NCBI GenBank assembly: GCA_050299175.1
Contig: JBNKVM010000082.1
Coordinates: 118,642 to 182,641 of the forward strand
Length of the DNA stretch: 64,000 nt
DNA from: JAPHTQ01 sp050299175
GTDB lineage: Bacteria > Pseudomonadota > Gammaproteobacteria > Thiohalomonadales > Thiohalomonadaceae
Reading direction: 5' to 3'
Shown here piece by piece: positions 1 to 8,370 of this stretch (position 1 is its first letter; each line of letters opens with the position of its first letter). The notes beneath the pieces are model-generated. The model worked only from the letters and a program-made list of their open reading frames with translations. It was not told the DNA's origin and made no database searches. Both the position numbers and the translations under genes were made by a program.

Positions 1-594
1 CTTAATTTTGCCGAGCGTTGTATCGAAAAGGGCGAACGATTTCTTGTCACCACCCGTGGTGTTTCTGCCTCGGGAAAGAGTAAACATAGCAGTATGCTGC
101 TGGAGTGGTTGCAGGCGATCCGCTTACGTTCCGATGTGGAGCGGAAACGGTTGTATGGTTTGCGTGCCGACGAAAGTGGTAAAGCGAACCCTGCGGAGGG
201 AATCTATAGTCACGATGCGAGTGAGAGAACCTATGCACGCCTGAAACAACTGGCGAAACTGACGGTCGAGGCCGGTTATCCTGTAATCATCGATGCTACC
301 AGCCTGAAATTTGAGCAACGGGAGCAGTTCTATCAGTTGGCAGATGAACTGGGTGTTCCTCGGGTATTGGTGGAGTTTACCGCGCCTGCTGAGGTGCTGC
401 GGCAACGGATTGTGAAGCGTAAGAAGGGCGCTTCAGATGCGGATCTGCAAGTACTGGAATATCAGCTTTCACAGTGGCAGCCCGTGACGCCAAATGAAGA
501 GCCGTATCGGCTAAGCGTCGATACCAGCGGCCCATTGCCTGAGAGCGGTGAAAGATTGGCGGCTTTGGTCAGAGATAAACTGGGACTTAACTGA
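1..594 (+). CDS. AAA/P-loop kinase-like ATPase, C-terminal part (5' end outside window)
   Basis: The reading frame is open from the first base, so the start lies upstream of the window. Near the beginning there is a P-loop of the form GVSASGKS (bases 58-81), followed by an Arg/Lys-rich region and a DATSLKFEQREQF segment typical of the predicted kinases of COG0645, which often form the C-terminal half of aminoglycoside-phosphotransferase fusion proteins. I infer ATP-dependent phosphotransfer on an unknown small substrate. The gene ends with TGA at 592-594 and overlaps the convergent SCP2-like gene by 8 nt. A Met at position 94 is inside the P-loop region and would destroy it, so it is not the real start. 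Confidence 0.75.
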   Translation, partial: LNFAERCIEKGERFLVTTRGVSASGKSKHSSMLLEWLQAIRLRSDVERKRLYGLRADESGKANPAEGIYSHDASERTYARLKQLAKLTVEAGYPVIIDATSLKFEQREQFYQLADELGVPRVLVEFTAPAEVLRQRIVKRKKGASDADLQVLEYQLSQWQPVTPNEEPYRLSVDTSGPLPESGERLAALVRDKLGLN

Positions 595-982
595 TCCTGC
601 TCATGAGTTCAAAGTGATGCAGGAAAGGATTACTCAGTGAGATATTACGGATCATGCGTCGGTAATCGCCGGTGACAAACTGTAGTGCGCCGGTTGCCAC
701 TGCCGGTCCAAGCTTGCTTAGCCCGAATCCACCGTCGATCCATTCGGACCACTTTTCCGGGGTAGCACGTAGATCCCAGTCGAGGATGGTACCGTCGTAG
801 ATGCCGGACTCGATGGCATGGCCGTTTTCGATGACCAGTATGCCGCGTGGCTCAGGTTCGCTTTTAAAACCATAACCGATGCGGGCGGAAAATCCGGCAC
901 CTTGCAACGGTGTGACGATGTCGCTGCTGCTGTTCCAGTGCTGCTGTAATTGTTGCATCCAGTTTTGTGAAAACATCTCCAC
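587..982 (-). CDS. SCP2 sterol-binding-domain-like protein
   Basis: A 131-residue soluble protein without signal peptide. The pattern of an N-terminal helix, then GYGFKSEPEPRGILVIENG, a central WDLRATPEKWSEW and a C-terminal GDYRRMIRN resembles the small SCP2-domain proteins (lipid-binding fold) common in sulfur-oxidising gammaproteobacteria. In this family the fold binds hydrophobic ligands; the ligand here is unknown. It converges on the upstream ATPase gene and overlaps its 3' end by 8 nt. Start ATG is preceded by a weak GGAGA-like stretch (plus strand tctcc at 977-981 overlaps the start), so ATG at 976 remains an alternative. Confidence 0.7.
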   Translation of the reverse strand: MEMFSQNWMQQLQQHWNSSSDIVTPLQGAGFSARIGYGFKSEPEPRGILVIENGHAIESGIYDGTILDWDLRATPEKWSEWIDGGFGLSKLGPAVATGALQFVTGDYRRMIRNISLSNPFLHHFELMSRIS

Positions 983-1093
983 CGCTATCTCCCCCTAAGC
1001 TGATACTATTTCCGTATGTGGTGCAGAGGCTCGGTGCCAGGTGCCGAGTCGGCATAGTGTAACAGCAATGTCTGGCTAGAGAGGAGCATGACA

Positions 1094-1240
1094 ATGAAAA
1101 TGTTTGTGATATTCAGTGTGCTGGCGCTGCTGTTTGTTGTTGGGTCAGCGTTGGCGTTGACTGCCATCGGACGTAACAATCCGCCGCAGCGAAAAGATAA
1201 GCCGCAACAGGGAAAGGAAGAGGAAAAATCAGGGAAGTGA
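1094..1240 (+). CDS. small single-pass membrane protein (48 aa)
   Basis: A short ORF with a GAGGAG ribosome site (1081-1086) seven bases before ATG 1094; the in-frame ATG at 1088 lies only one base from that site and is therefore less likely. The product has one strong hydrophobic segment (roughly residues 3-25, VFVIFSVLALLFVVGSALAL-like composition) followed by a very basic/polar tail rich in Lys, Gln and Glu. No family recognised. It is followed by a terminator-like hairpin, supporting an independent transcript. Confidence 0.55.
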   Translation: MKMFVIFSVLALLFVVGSALALTAIGRNNPPQRKDKPQQGKEEEKSGK

Positions 1241-1272
1241 TTGATGCGTGTTATGCGATAAATTTTAAGGTC

Positions 1273-1349
1273 AAATTGTCAGCAGCAGTGTCATGCCGTG
1301 AACGCGATGAGGAGCGACATGTATTCCAGACTGCTGCCGACAATTTTTT
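1273..1349 (+). terminator. long-stem terminator-like hairpin
   Basis: A 17-bp stem (1273-1289 with 1330-1346, one mismatch; arms AAATTGTCAGCAGCAGT and its partner) closes a 40-nt loop and runs into TTTTTT on the plus strand. It fits an intrinsic terminator for the small gene ending at 1240, though the loop is unusually long. Confidence 0.5.
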
Positions 1350-1354
1350 GTTGC

Positions 1355-1495
1355 CTAGGCACCTGCAACCCACATGGTGATTTGTGAATTAAAGAAGGTA
1401 CCGAGAGTTATGGTCAGGCCAAGGATAACGATCAGACCATCACGCAGTGCGCGAGCGATCTTTGCCGGGTAGTGCATGGTGATATATTTTTTCAT
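1355..1495 (-). CDS. small membrane protein (46 aa)
   Basis: A minus-strand ORF too short for standard ORF cut-offs but with an excellent GGAGG ribosome site (1504-1508) eight bases before its ATG. The product begins MKKYITMHYPAKIARALRDG and continues into a hydrophobic helix (about residues 21-43) ending AGA before TAG. One membrane span with a positively charged, probably cytoplasmic N-terminus is predicted. No family recognised; lies in an otherwise empty 500-bp stretch. Confidence 0.6.
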   Translation of the reverse strand: MKKYITMHYPAKIARALRDGLIVILGLTITLGTFFNSQITMWVAGA

Positions 1496-1712
1496 GGTTA
1501 ATTCCTCCAGGGGTTGTGTGACAAACAACTTGCCACGGTTTGTAGTCTAGTCACTACGACTTAAAAAACACTGAACGGTTTTGCATGGATGCAGATATTT
1601 TTGTGAACTGTTTGGTAAAAAAAGCAGTAATTACCGTAGTAACCATGCCGGCGTTGTGCGTACTGTTTGTCGTGTTACAGAAGTGTGATGTTTAACTTAA
1701 ATTTCGATTAAT

Positions 1713-1743
1713 AAAAAAGGGGCCGCTTGCGGCCCCTTTTTTG
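1713..1743. terminator. bidirectional intrinsic terminator
   Basis: A GC-rich stem (GGGGCCGC / GCGGCCCC) flanked by A6 on the left and T6 on the right. It directly follows the minus-strand Spy/CpxP-like gene and can stop transcription from both sides. Confidence 0.9.
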
Positions 1744-1744
1744 T

Positions 1745-2227
1745 TTACCAGCCCTGGTAATTTCGGCGGCGGTCGTCATCGTCACCGCGTTTGTAGGACC
1801 TCATGTCCTTTAATTCTTCCCGCTGTTTGTCGGTCAGTATCGCGTTAATCTTGTCACGAATACGGGCGCGGGCCATGGTCATTTCAGTCACCAGTTCACC
1901 ACGCTTCTTTGCCAGCGGTTTGATTTTGTCGGCATCGGCGTTGTCCTGGTTTGCCTCGAACATGGCATCGCGATTTTCCTGCATCGCGTCCATCAGATCG
2001 CGCATCGATTTGCGTTCTTCCTTCATCAGTTCTTTGATCTGAGTGCGTTGCTCGTCGGTCATACTGTCGAGCTGATAGAGCGCACGCATCGGAGAAGCTT
2101 TGTAGCCACCGTAGCTGCCAGTATCATAACCATGACCGTGACTGCCAAAGGCGAAGGCGCTGCCAGCGACACCGAGGGTTAATCCTGCGGCAAGCAGGGT
2201 AGCCCGTGTTTTGTTTGATGCTTTCAT
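1745..2227 (-). CDS. Spy/CpxP-family periplasmic protein
   Basis: A 160-residue precursor with a clear Sec signal peptide (residues 1-26, ending AFA), a Gly/His/Tyr-rich linker, and a long helical region carrying two LTxxQ-type motifs (SMTDEQRTQ near residue 55 and ILTDKQREE near 128). This is the hallmark of the Spy/CpxP family of periplasmic chaperones and Cpx/metal-stress sensors. It is divergent from a CpxR-CpxA-like pair, the same arrangement as cpxP-cpxRA in enterobacteria, so it probably acts as the periplasmic inhibitor of that kinase or as a chaperone. The C-terminal tail is rich in Asp and Arg. Confidence 0.85.
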   Translation of the reverse strand: MKASNKTRATLLAAGLTLGVAGSAFAFGSHGHGYDTGSYGGYKASPMRALYQLDSMTDEQRTQIKELMKEERKSMRDLMDAMQENRDAMFEANQDNADADKIKPLAKKRGELVTEMTMARARIRDKINAILTDKQREELKDMRSYKRGDDDDRRRNYQGW

Positions 2228-2326
2228 TACAGTACTCCTGTTAGGTGTATAAGCGCTGTCTCAGCAGCGGACGATGAAAGCTTATCTGTGCCGCAATTAA
2301 AGTTGGGTCGGGGTGGGTGAAGTAAT

Positions 2327-2341
2327 GCAAAGAAGTGCAAA
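2327..2341. promoter_or_regulatory. CpxR-box-like direct repeat
   Basis: GCAAA-N5-GCAAA lies in the 159-bp divergent region between the CpxP-like and CpxR-like genes. The known CpxR box is GTAAA-N5-GTAAA, so each half-site differs by one base and the spacing is exact. Inference: autoregulatory CpxR site. Confidence 0.5.
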
Positions 2342-2386
2342 TGGTATGACAGCTAGCTTTCAACGCGGGCAAACACGGCGCATCAT

Positions 2387-3073
2387 ATGGGCATGAAACA
2401 GCAAATACTGCTTGTCGACGATGATCGTGACCTGTGCGAGCTGCTTACCGAATACCTGGAAAGTGAGGGGTTTGAGGTGGCAGCGGAGCACGATGGTGCG
2501 AGTGGCGCTGCGCGCGCTCGTGCACAGGACTGGGACGCCATTATCCTCGACGTGATGATGCCTGGCATGAGTGGTTTCGATGTATTGAAGCAGATTCGTC
2601 CATTGGTGAAGGCTCCCGTGCTGATGCTCACTGCCCGTGGCGAGGATACCGATACCGTGGTCGGGCTGGAGCTGGGCGCGGATGAATACGTGGCCAAACC
2701 CTGTAGTCCGCGGGTACTGGTCGCACGCCTGCGCGCCCTGTTGCGTCGTGGCGGCGGCAGTGAAAATCCGGAGTTGCTTCAGGTCGGCGATCTGGAACTC
2801 GACGTTGGCAAGCGTAGCGTCACTGTTGCCGGGGCAACGGTGGAACTGACGGGCGCGGAATTCAACCTGTTGCACCTGCTGGTGGCACAGGCGGGCAAGG
2901 TGGTGAGCAAGGAGGTGCTGGCCAGCGAGGGATTGGGGCGGGCGTTGCAGACTTATGATCGCCGCATAGAAACCCACATGGCACAGATTCGGCGCAAATT
3001 GGGGCCGCTACCCGATGGCGGTCAACGTATTCACACAGTGCGTGGCACTGGTTACCAGTACACAAGAGATTAA
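2387..3073 (+). CDS. cpxR: OmpR/PhoB-family response regulator, CpxR-like
   Basis: A 228-residue two-domain regulator. The receiver domain (about 1-120) carries the acidic DDD cluster, the phosphoacceptor Asp55 in ILDVMMPG, Thr82 and Lys104. The C-terminal winged helix (about 135-226) has the typical YDRRIETHMAQIRRKLG recognition helix and RGTGYQYTR wing. Its partner histidine kinase starts on the last base of its stop codon (TAATG), so they are translationally coupled. The divergent Spy/CpxP gene and the CpxA-like kinase support assignment to the Cpx envelope-stress system. No strong ribosome site is seen; ATG at 2393 is a possible alternative. Confidence 0.85.
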   Translation: MGMKQQILLVDDDRDLCELLTEYLESEGFEVAAEHDGASGAARARAQDWDAIILDVMMPGMSGFDVLKQIRPLVKAPVLMLTARGEDTDTVVGLELGADEYVAKPCSPRVLVARLRALLRRGGGSENPELLQVGDLELDVGKRSVTVAGATVELTGAEFNLLHLLVAQAGKVVSKEVLASEGLGRALQTYDRRIETHMAQIRRKLGPLPDGGQRIHTVRGTGYQYTRD

Positions 3074-4383
3074 TGGATTCCCTGTTCGGAAAAATTTTCG
3101 TCGCCTTCTGGCTGAGCATGATCCTGCTTGGCGTGGTGATGTTTGTCGGCGAGCGCAGCTTCGGCGAGCGTGAAACCGAGCAGGCAGAACACTGGCTTAA
3201 TGCCCATGCAGAAACCGCCGCCACGCTGCTGGCAAACCGCGAAGAGGACTCACTCAAGCGCTGGCTGCGTGGTATTCGTCGTGAAGAGGGTCGCCCAGTT
3301 CTGTTGCTGGATGACGATGGAGAACCGGTGTTGCATAAGCACCTGCCAGAGAATCTGTTGCAGGAGTTAAAACGTGCACCAATGGTGTCGGGTAGCCATC
3401 GCCTGCGCCTCGGTCACTATCTGGTGATTGCGCAGATACCCGGCCAGCATGAATTATTCCTTGCCACCATGATCGACCCGGGACACCTGCACAGTATGCC
3501 GCCCTGGGTGCGGGCGCTGGTTGCGCTCCTGATCACGGGCCTGGTCAGTTACGGTCTGGCCAACCTGTTAAGTCGGCCGGTACGTCGCCTGCGCCGTGCG
3601 GCGCAAACCCTGGCCGATGGTGATCTCACCGTGCGCGTGGGCAATAGCGGCGGTGGTGAGGTCGGCGCGCTGGGCCGCGATTTCGACATCATGGCTGAAC
3701 GTCTGCGCGAGATGCTGGAGAGTCAGCGTCAATTGCTACGTGACGTTTCTCACGAGCTGCGTTCCCCCCTGGCGCGATTGCGTATCGCGCTGGAGTTGGC
3801 GGAGAAGGAAGGTAATGCCTCGCGCAATCTGCAGCGGGTGGAAAAAGAGGCCGATGAACTGGAACGGCTGATCAGCAATCTACTCTCATTGGCGCGCCTG
3901 GAATCGGGGCAGTCCACACTGGAGCGTAAACAGGTCGCACTGGAAGAGCTGTTGGAGGCGATCGTTAACGATGCTGATTTCGAAGCCGAGGCACTGGGGC
4001 GCAGGGTAGAGTTAAAGGTAGATCAACAGGCAGCAGTCAAAGGCGATCAGGTGCTGCTCCGTTCCGCCATTGAAAATGTAGTACGCAATGCGGTGCGCTA
4101 CACCGCCGAAGGCACTGCGGTAGAGGTCTGGCTTGGCGTGTCAGGTAACGAGGCTATCGTGCAGGTGAGCGACCATGGTAGCGGTGTTCCCGAGGAGGAA
4201 CTAACACGAATGTTTGAGCCCTTTGCCCGAGTGGGTGAAGCGCGTGACCGCAACAGTGGCGGTTATGGTCTTGGGCTGGCGATCACCGGCAAGGTGATTG
4301 CGGCACACGGTGGTCAGGTGCACGCTTGGAACAGCGACAAGGGCGGCCTCTTTGTCGAGATTTGCCTGCCGCTGCAACATTGA
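3073..4383 (+). CDS. cpxA: sensor histidine kinase, CpxA-like
   Basis: 436 residues: TM1 at about 7-25, a roughly 115-residue periplasmic domain, TM2 at about 145-165, HAMP domain, dimerisation helix with His227 in DVSHELRSPLARLRIAL (the CpxA-type H-box), and an ATPase domain with N-box IENVVRNAVRYT, DHGSGVP and GYGLGLAI. It would phosphorylate the response regulator encoded immediately upstream. The MacAB-like transport genes follow after 38 bp without a visible terminator, suggesting that the sensor, regulator and pump form one operon responding to envelope damage. Confidence 0.85.
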   Translation: MDSLFGKIFVAFWLSMILLGVVMFVGERSFGERETEQAEHWLNAHAETAATLLANREEDSLKRWLRGIRREEGRPVLLLDDDGEPVLHKHLPENLLQELKRAPMVSGSHRLRLGHYLVIAQIPGQHELFLATMIDPGHLHSMPPWVRALVALLITGLVSYGLANLLSRPVRRLRRAAQTLADGDLTVRVGNSGGGEVGALGRDFDIMAERLREMLESQRQLLRDVSHELRSPLARLRIALELAEKEGNASRNLQRVEKEADELERLISNLLSLARLESGQSTLERKQVALEELLEAIVNDADFEAEALGRRVELKVDQQAAVKGDQVLLRSAIENVVRNAVRYTAEGTAVEVWLGVSGNEAIVQVSDHGSGVPEEELTRMFEPFARVGEARDRNSGGYGLGLAITGKVIAAHGGQVHAWNSDKGGLFVEICLPLQH

Positions 4384-4421
4384 ACTCTATTTAACCGATG
4401 CTTGAGTGGTAAAGGTATTCC

Positions 4422-5696
4422 ATGGACAAGAATGAAAAATCGATCCGCAAAATCCTGATGCTGGACAAGCAGGGTAAGCAGCGTCCGCGCTGGCAGATCT
4501 GGGGCGGTGCGGCACTGGCACTGTTGATCGTCGTCATCCTGTTCAATCTGATTTTTTCCGGTAACGGCAACAATATCAGTTACAAAACTGCTGAGGCAAA
4601 ACGTGGCGATCTGATCCTGAACGTTACCGCAACAGGTACTCTGCAACCGGTCAGTCAGGTGGATGTGGGCAGCGAACTTTCCGGCACGCTTGCCACGGTG
4701 GAAGTCGATTTCAACGATACGGTGGAAAAGGATCAGGTGTTGGCGCGACTCGACACCACTGCACTGGAAAGTCGTATCGCCGAAGGTAAGGCGTCATTGC
4801 AGCAGGCGGAGGCCAAGGTGAAAGAGGCCCGCGCCACGGAGCAGGAGACCAAGGTAAAGGCCACACGCTGCAAGGAATTGGCAAAGCGCAAGATGTGTTC
4901 GGCTAACGATGTGGATATCGCCGAGGCGGCCCATGCGCGAGCGGTCGCTGCCGTTGCCAGTGCCAAGGCGCAGGTTGCCCTGGCCAGGGCAGCGCTGGAT
5001 GGGTACGAAACCAATTTGCAGAAGGCGACTATTCGTTCGCCGATCAAGGGCATCGTGCTGGATCGCAAGGTGGAGCCGGGCCAGACCGTGGCTGCTTCAC
5101 TACAAACCCCGGTACTTTTCACCCTGGCGGAAGATCTGACCAAGATGGAGTTGAATGTCGCTATCGACGAGGCAGACATCGGCCGCATCGAGAAAGGAAT
5201 GAAGGCGCAGTTCAGTGTCGATGCCTATCCTGATCGTCGCTTCGACGCCACCATCACCCAGATCCGTCATGCACCGCAGACCGTTGATGGTGTCGTGACT
5301 TATGAAACCGTTCTTGCAGTGGAAAACCCTGAGCAGTTGTTGTTACCGGGTATGACCGCCACCGCCGATATTCGTACCCGCCATCTGCAAAATGTGTTGC
5401 TGGTACCCAATGCGGCGTTTCGTTACAGCCCACCTGCAACGGCCAGGGCGAGTCAGAGTGGCGGCAGTCTCTTTAGTCGCATGTTTCGTCCACCACGGAT
5501 GCCACGCGGTGGCAACGGTGACAAGAAGGCGGAAGAGAATACTCACGAACGTAAGGTCTGGTTGCTGCGTGAGGGTAAAAGCGAGGCAATGAGTATTACC
5601 GTTGGTGCCAGCGACGGCATCCATACCGAAGTAACCAAGGGACCACTGCAGGCAGGCATGGCCCTGATTACCGACAGCACGGTAAAAGGCCAATGA
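4422..5696 (+). CDS. macA: MacA-like periplasmic adaptor (membrane fusion protein)
   Basis: 424 residues with an N-terminal membrane anchor (about 29-48), a lipoyl half-motif pair flanking a long helical hairpin (about 100-190, rich in Ala/Glu/Lys coiled coil), beta-barrel region with LLPGMTATADIR, and a membrane-proximal domain. The family bridges an inner-membrane MacB-type ABC transporter with outer-membrane TolC. A Pro/Arg/Gly-rich insertion near residues 340-370 is unusual. The stop overlaps the ATP-binding subunit start (ATGA), indicating tight coupling. No tolC-like gene lies in the window. Confidence 0.88.
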   Translation: MDKNEKSIRKILMLDKQGKQRPRWQIWGGAALALLIVVILFNLIFSGNGNNISYKTAEAKRGDLILNVTATGTLQPVSQVDVGSELSGTLATVEVDFNDTVEKDQVLARLDTTALESRIAEGKASLQQAEAKVKEARATEQETKVKATRCKELAKRKMCSANDVDIAEAAHARAVAAVASAKAQVALARAALDGYETNLQKATIRSPIKGIVLDRKVEPGQTVAASLQTPVLFTLAEDLTKMELNVAIDEADIGRIEKGMKAQFSVDAYPDRRFDATITQIRHAPQTVDGVVTYETVLAVENPEQLLLPGMTATADIRTRHLQNVLLVPNAAFRYSPPATARASQSGGSLFSRMFRPPRMPRGGNGDKKAEENTHERKVWLLREGKSEAMSITVGASDGIHTEVTKGPLQAGMALITDSTVKGQ

Positions 5697-6394
5697 GTGA
5701 CACGCTGATCGAACTGGAGGGCGTGACCAAAATCTATGGTAAAGGGCAGGCAGCGATGCATGCCCTCGACGGTATCGATCTCAAAATTAATCAGGGTGAG
5801 TTTGTCGCTGTGATGGGCCCGAGCGGTTCTGGCAAATCGACTTGCATGAATATCCTTGGCTGCCTCGATACCCCCAGCGGTGGTCAGTTTCGTTTTCAGG
5901 GCGTTGAAGTGGGAAGTCTCACTAACGACCAACGTGCGTTACTGCGTCGCAACTATCTCGGTTTTGTTTTTCAGGGCTTCAACCTGCTCAATCGCACCTC
6001 GGCGCAGGAGAATGTCGAGTTGCCGCTGATCTATCGCGGTATGCCTGCCGATGAGCGACATCGTTTGAGTAGCGAGGCGTTGGAGCAGGTCGGTCTTAAG
6101 GGCTGGGAAGATCATACCCGGGGCGAACTTTCTGGCGGTCAGCAGCAGCGGGTTGCCATCGCTCGCGCTATCGTCACCAAGCCTGCAGTACTGCTTGCGG
6201 ACGAACCGACAGGTAACCTCGATACGGCGCGTAGCCATGAAATTATGGATCTACTCACCGAGTTCAATCGCGAGCTCGGCATTACCATCGTTATGGTGAC
6301 CCACGAGGCGGAGATCGCCGACTACGCCGAGCGTGTGATCCATTTTCGCGATGGACGGGTGGCGGAGGATAAACAGCGAGGAGGGGCGCACTGA
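5693..6394 (+). CDS. macB: MacB/LolD-type ABC transporter ATP-binding protein
   Basis: A 233-residue ABC ATPase with Walker A GPSGSGKST (residues 42-50), Q-loop FVFQGFNLL, signature LSGGQQQR and Walker B LLADEPTGNLD, and the H-loop VTHE. The sequence type belongs to the MacB/LolD/FtsE group that powers mechanotransmission rather than classical import. It overlaps the adaptor gene by 4 nt and the permease gene by 1 nt, so adaptor, ATPase and permease are translationally coupled. ATPase and permease are separate here, whereas E. coli MacB is a single fused chain. Confidence 0.9.
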   Translation: MSDTLIELEGVTKIYGKGQAAMHALDGIDLKINQGEFVAVMGPSGSGKSTCMNILGCLDTPSGGQFRFQGVEVGSLTNDQRALLRRNYLGFVFQGFNLLNRTSAQENVELPLIYRGMPADERHRLSSEALEQVGLKGWEDHTRGELSGGQQQRVAIARAIVTKPAVLLADEPTGNLDTARSHEIMDLLTEFNRELGITIVMVTHEAEIADYAERVIHFRDGRVAEDKQRGGAH

Positions 6395-7599
6395 TGTTGT
6401 GGAATGCCCTGCTGTTGGCGCTGCGTTCGATCCGTCGTAATGTACTGCGTTCTTTTCTCACTACACTGGGCATCGTTATCGGCGTCGCTTCGGTGATTAT
6501 CATGGTCAACCTCGGCAGCGGTGCAACGCTGCAGGTGAAGCAGCAGATCGAAAGTCTCGGCAGTAACCTGCTGTTCCTCACTGTCGGTCAACGGCTCGGC
6601 CATGGTCAACGCACCAAGGCGCCATCGTTTGAACTGGCAGACGTGGAGGCGATTGCCCGTGAAGTACCTGGCGTGGCCGAGGTGGCGCCCACCGCCTCAC
6701 AGGCGATGGTGGTGATCTACGGTAACGAAAACTGGACCACGGGCGTGACGGGTAGCGATAACCGCTACTTCACCGTCGGTAACTGGACCCTGGAAACCGG
6801 GCGTTATTTCACCAACAGCGAACTGCGTGGTGGCAAGGGCGTTTGCGTTATCGGCGAAACGGTGCGCGAGAAACTGTTCGGTGCCCAGGACCCTATCGGC
6901 AACAAGATCCGTTTGAAGCAGGTCTCCTGCGAAGTAGTCGGTCTGCTGCATAGCAAGGGTCAGTCGATGGGTGGTTCTGATCAGGACGATACCATCATTG
7001 TGCCGTTGCGTTTCTTCTGGCGGCGTATTGCCGGTAATCAGGATGTGAACCGGATTCCTATCTCTGCACGTGACGGTGTTTCCACCACCAAGGTGGCGCG
7101 CGACATCACCATTCTGATGCGTGAGCGTCGCCGCGTCAGTTCGGGTGAAGACGACGACTTCAGCGTGATGGATCTGCAGGAGATTACCCGTACCCTGACC
7201 AACACCACCAAGGTGCTGACCGCGCTGCTCGGCGCGGTGGCGGCGGTGAGCCTGCTGGTCGGTGGGATCGGCATTATGAACATCATGTTGGTGTCGGTGA
7301 CCGAGCGGACCCGGGAGATCGGCATACGTCTCGCCATCGGTGCGCTGGAGCGGGATGTGCTAACCCAGTTTCTGGTGGAGGCGGTGGTGCTTTCTTCCTT
7401 TGGCGGGCTGTTCGGTATCCTGCTGGCGCTGGCCGTCTCCTGGTTTATCGCCAGTGCGCTGGGTATGCCCTTTGTGGTGGAGGCGGGGATGACCTTTTTT
7501 GCTTTCCTCTTCTCTATGGTGATCGGCGTGGCGTTCGGCTACTTCCCCGCACGCAAGGCGGCGCGGCTCGATCCGATCGACGCCTTACGTCACGAATAG
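6394..7599 (+). CDS. macB: MacB-type ABC transporter permease
   Basis: 401 residues with the MacB layout: an N-terminal TM (about 18-42), a large periplasmic domain (about 45-270), and three C-terminal TMs carrying the FtsX-like signature GGIGIMNIMLVSVTERTREIGIR and the conserved FPARKAARLDPIDALRHE tail. With the adaptor and ATPase it should form a tripartite efflux pump for peptides, lipids or macrolide-like compounds; the substrate cannot be told from sequence. Last gene of the Cpx-linked operon; the next gene is convergent. Confidence 0.9.
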   Translation: MLWNALLLALRSIRRNVLRSFLTTLGIVIGVASVIIMVNLGSGATLQVKQQIESLGSNLLFLTVGQRLGHGQRTKAPSFELADVEAIAREVPGVAEVAPTASQAMVVIYGNENWTTGVTGSDNRYFTVGNWTLETGRYFTNSELRGGKGVCVIGETVREKLFGAQDPIGNKIRLKQVSCEVVGLLHSKGQSMGGSDQDDTIIVPLRFFWRRIAGNQDVNRIPISARDGVSTTKVARDITILMRERRRVSSGEDDDFSVMDLQEITRTLTNTTKVLTALLGAVAAVSLLVGGIGIMNIMLVSVTERTREIGIRLAIGALERDVLTQFLVEAVVLSSFGGLFGILLALAVSWFIASALGMPFVVEAGMTFFAFLFSMVIGVAFGYFPARKAARLDPIDALRHE

Positions 7600-7603
7600 A
7601 TCG

Positions 7604-8065
7604 TCAAACCGGCAGGGCGGTTTTGTCGACCACACGACGCAGGACGAAACTGGAGTGAACACCACTGACCCCTTCGATGCGGGTGATCTTCTCCAGTAGC
7701 AGTGCCTGGAAGGCGTCCATATCTTTCACCACTACCTTGAGCTGGTAGTCCGCATCCTGACCGGTGATCAGCAGGCACTCCAGCACCTCGGGCAGGGCGG
7801 CAACCTTCTCTTCGAAGTTGGTGAAGCGCTCCGGGGTGTGACGATCCATGGAGATATGGATCAGCGCCACCAACGACAGCCCCAGCTTGTTGGCATCGAG
7901 TAATGCCCGATAGCCACGGATCAAGCCCGTCTCTTCCAGTGCCCTGACCCGTCGCAGGCAGGGGGAAGGAGAAAGGCCGATGCGTTCGGCCAGTTCCTGG
8001 TTGCTGATGCGGCCGTCCTTTTGCAACTCTTCAAGGATGCGGCGGTCGTAGCGGTCGAGTTCCAT
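7604..8065 (-). CDS. Lrp/AsnC-family transcriptional regulator
   Basis: 153 residues: N-terminal HTH (about 4-50, with NQELAERIGLSPSPCLRRVRAL) and a C-terminal RAM/AsnC ligand-binding domain (about 68-145, including GQDADYQLKVVVKDMDAF). The SPSPCLRR recognition helix is that of true Lrp-like members that sense amino acids. It is divergent from the ABC-F gene; the intergenic region carries repeated TTTGGAA elements likely to be its operator. Target genes are unknown. Confidence 0.9.
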   Translation of the reverse strand: MELDRYDRRILEELQKDGRISNQELAERIGLSPSPCLRRVRALEETGLIRGYRALLDANKLGLSLVALIHISMDRHTPERFTNFEEKVAALPEVLECLLITGQDADYQLKVVVKDMDAFQALLLEKITRIEGVSGVHSSFVLRRVVDKTALPV

Positions 8066-8074
8066 AGCTCTTCC

Positions 8075-8134
8075 TTTGGATATCTTTGGAATAATCTACT
8101 GCGTATAAACAGTATTTGGAAATATTATTCCAAA
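8075..8134. promoter_or_regulatory. putative Lrp-family operator, repeated TTTGGAA
   Basis: Directly upstream of the Lrp gene are TTTGGA (8075), TTTGGAATAAT (8085-8095), TTTGGAA (8115-8121) and the inverted ATTATTCCAAA (8124-8134). The outer pair forms an 11-bp perfect inverted repeat. The array of phased half-sites is what Lrp/AsnC proteins bind; the assignment is inference. Confidence 0.5.
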
Positions 8135-8217
8135 TAATCGCCGATGGCTGTGATATGACCGTCATTGGCGCTAGAGTAGAAGCCATCTAACCACCCGCCC
8201 CACAGGAGGGTCCTGCC

Positions 8218-8370
8218 ATGAACAAGCCACTCTCTACCGGAGTTCTCCGGATCGCAAAGGTCTGTTCATCTTTGGAGAGGGTTGGTTATGGCAAGAAACG
8301 ATTCGTGGCTGGTCGCCACAAACCTGCACTATGCACTGCCGAATGGCCGGGAGTTGTATCGCGGGCTTGA
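8218..8370 (+). CDS. possible leader ORF overlapping the ABC-F gene (50 aa)
   Basis: ATG 8218 has a very strong AGGAGGG site seven bases upstream, better than that of the following gene. The frame is open for 50 codons and ends inside the ABC-F coding region in another frame. It holds a perfect inverted repeat CCGGAGTTCTCCGG (8237-8250). No homology recognised; it may be a regulatory leader controlling ABC-F translation, or a chance ORF. Confidence 0.35.
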   Translation: MNKPLSTGVLRIAKVCSSLERVGYGKKRFVAGRHKPALCTAEWPGVVSRA

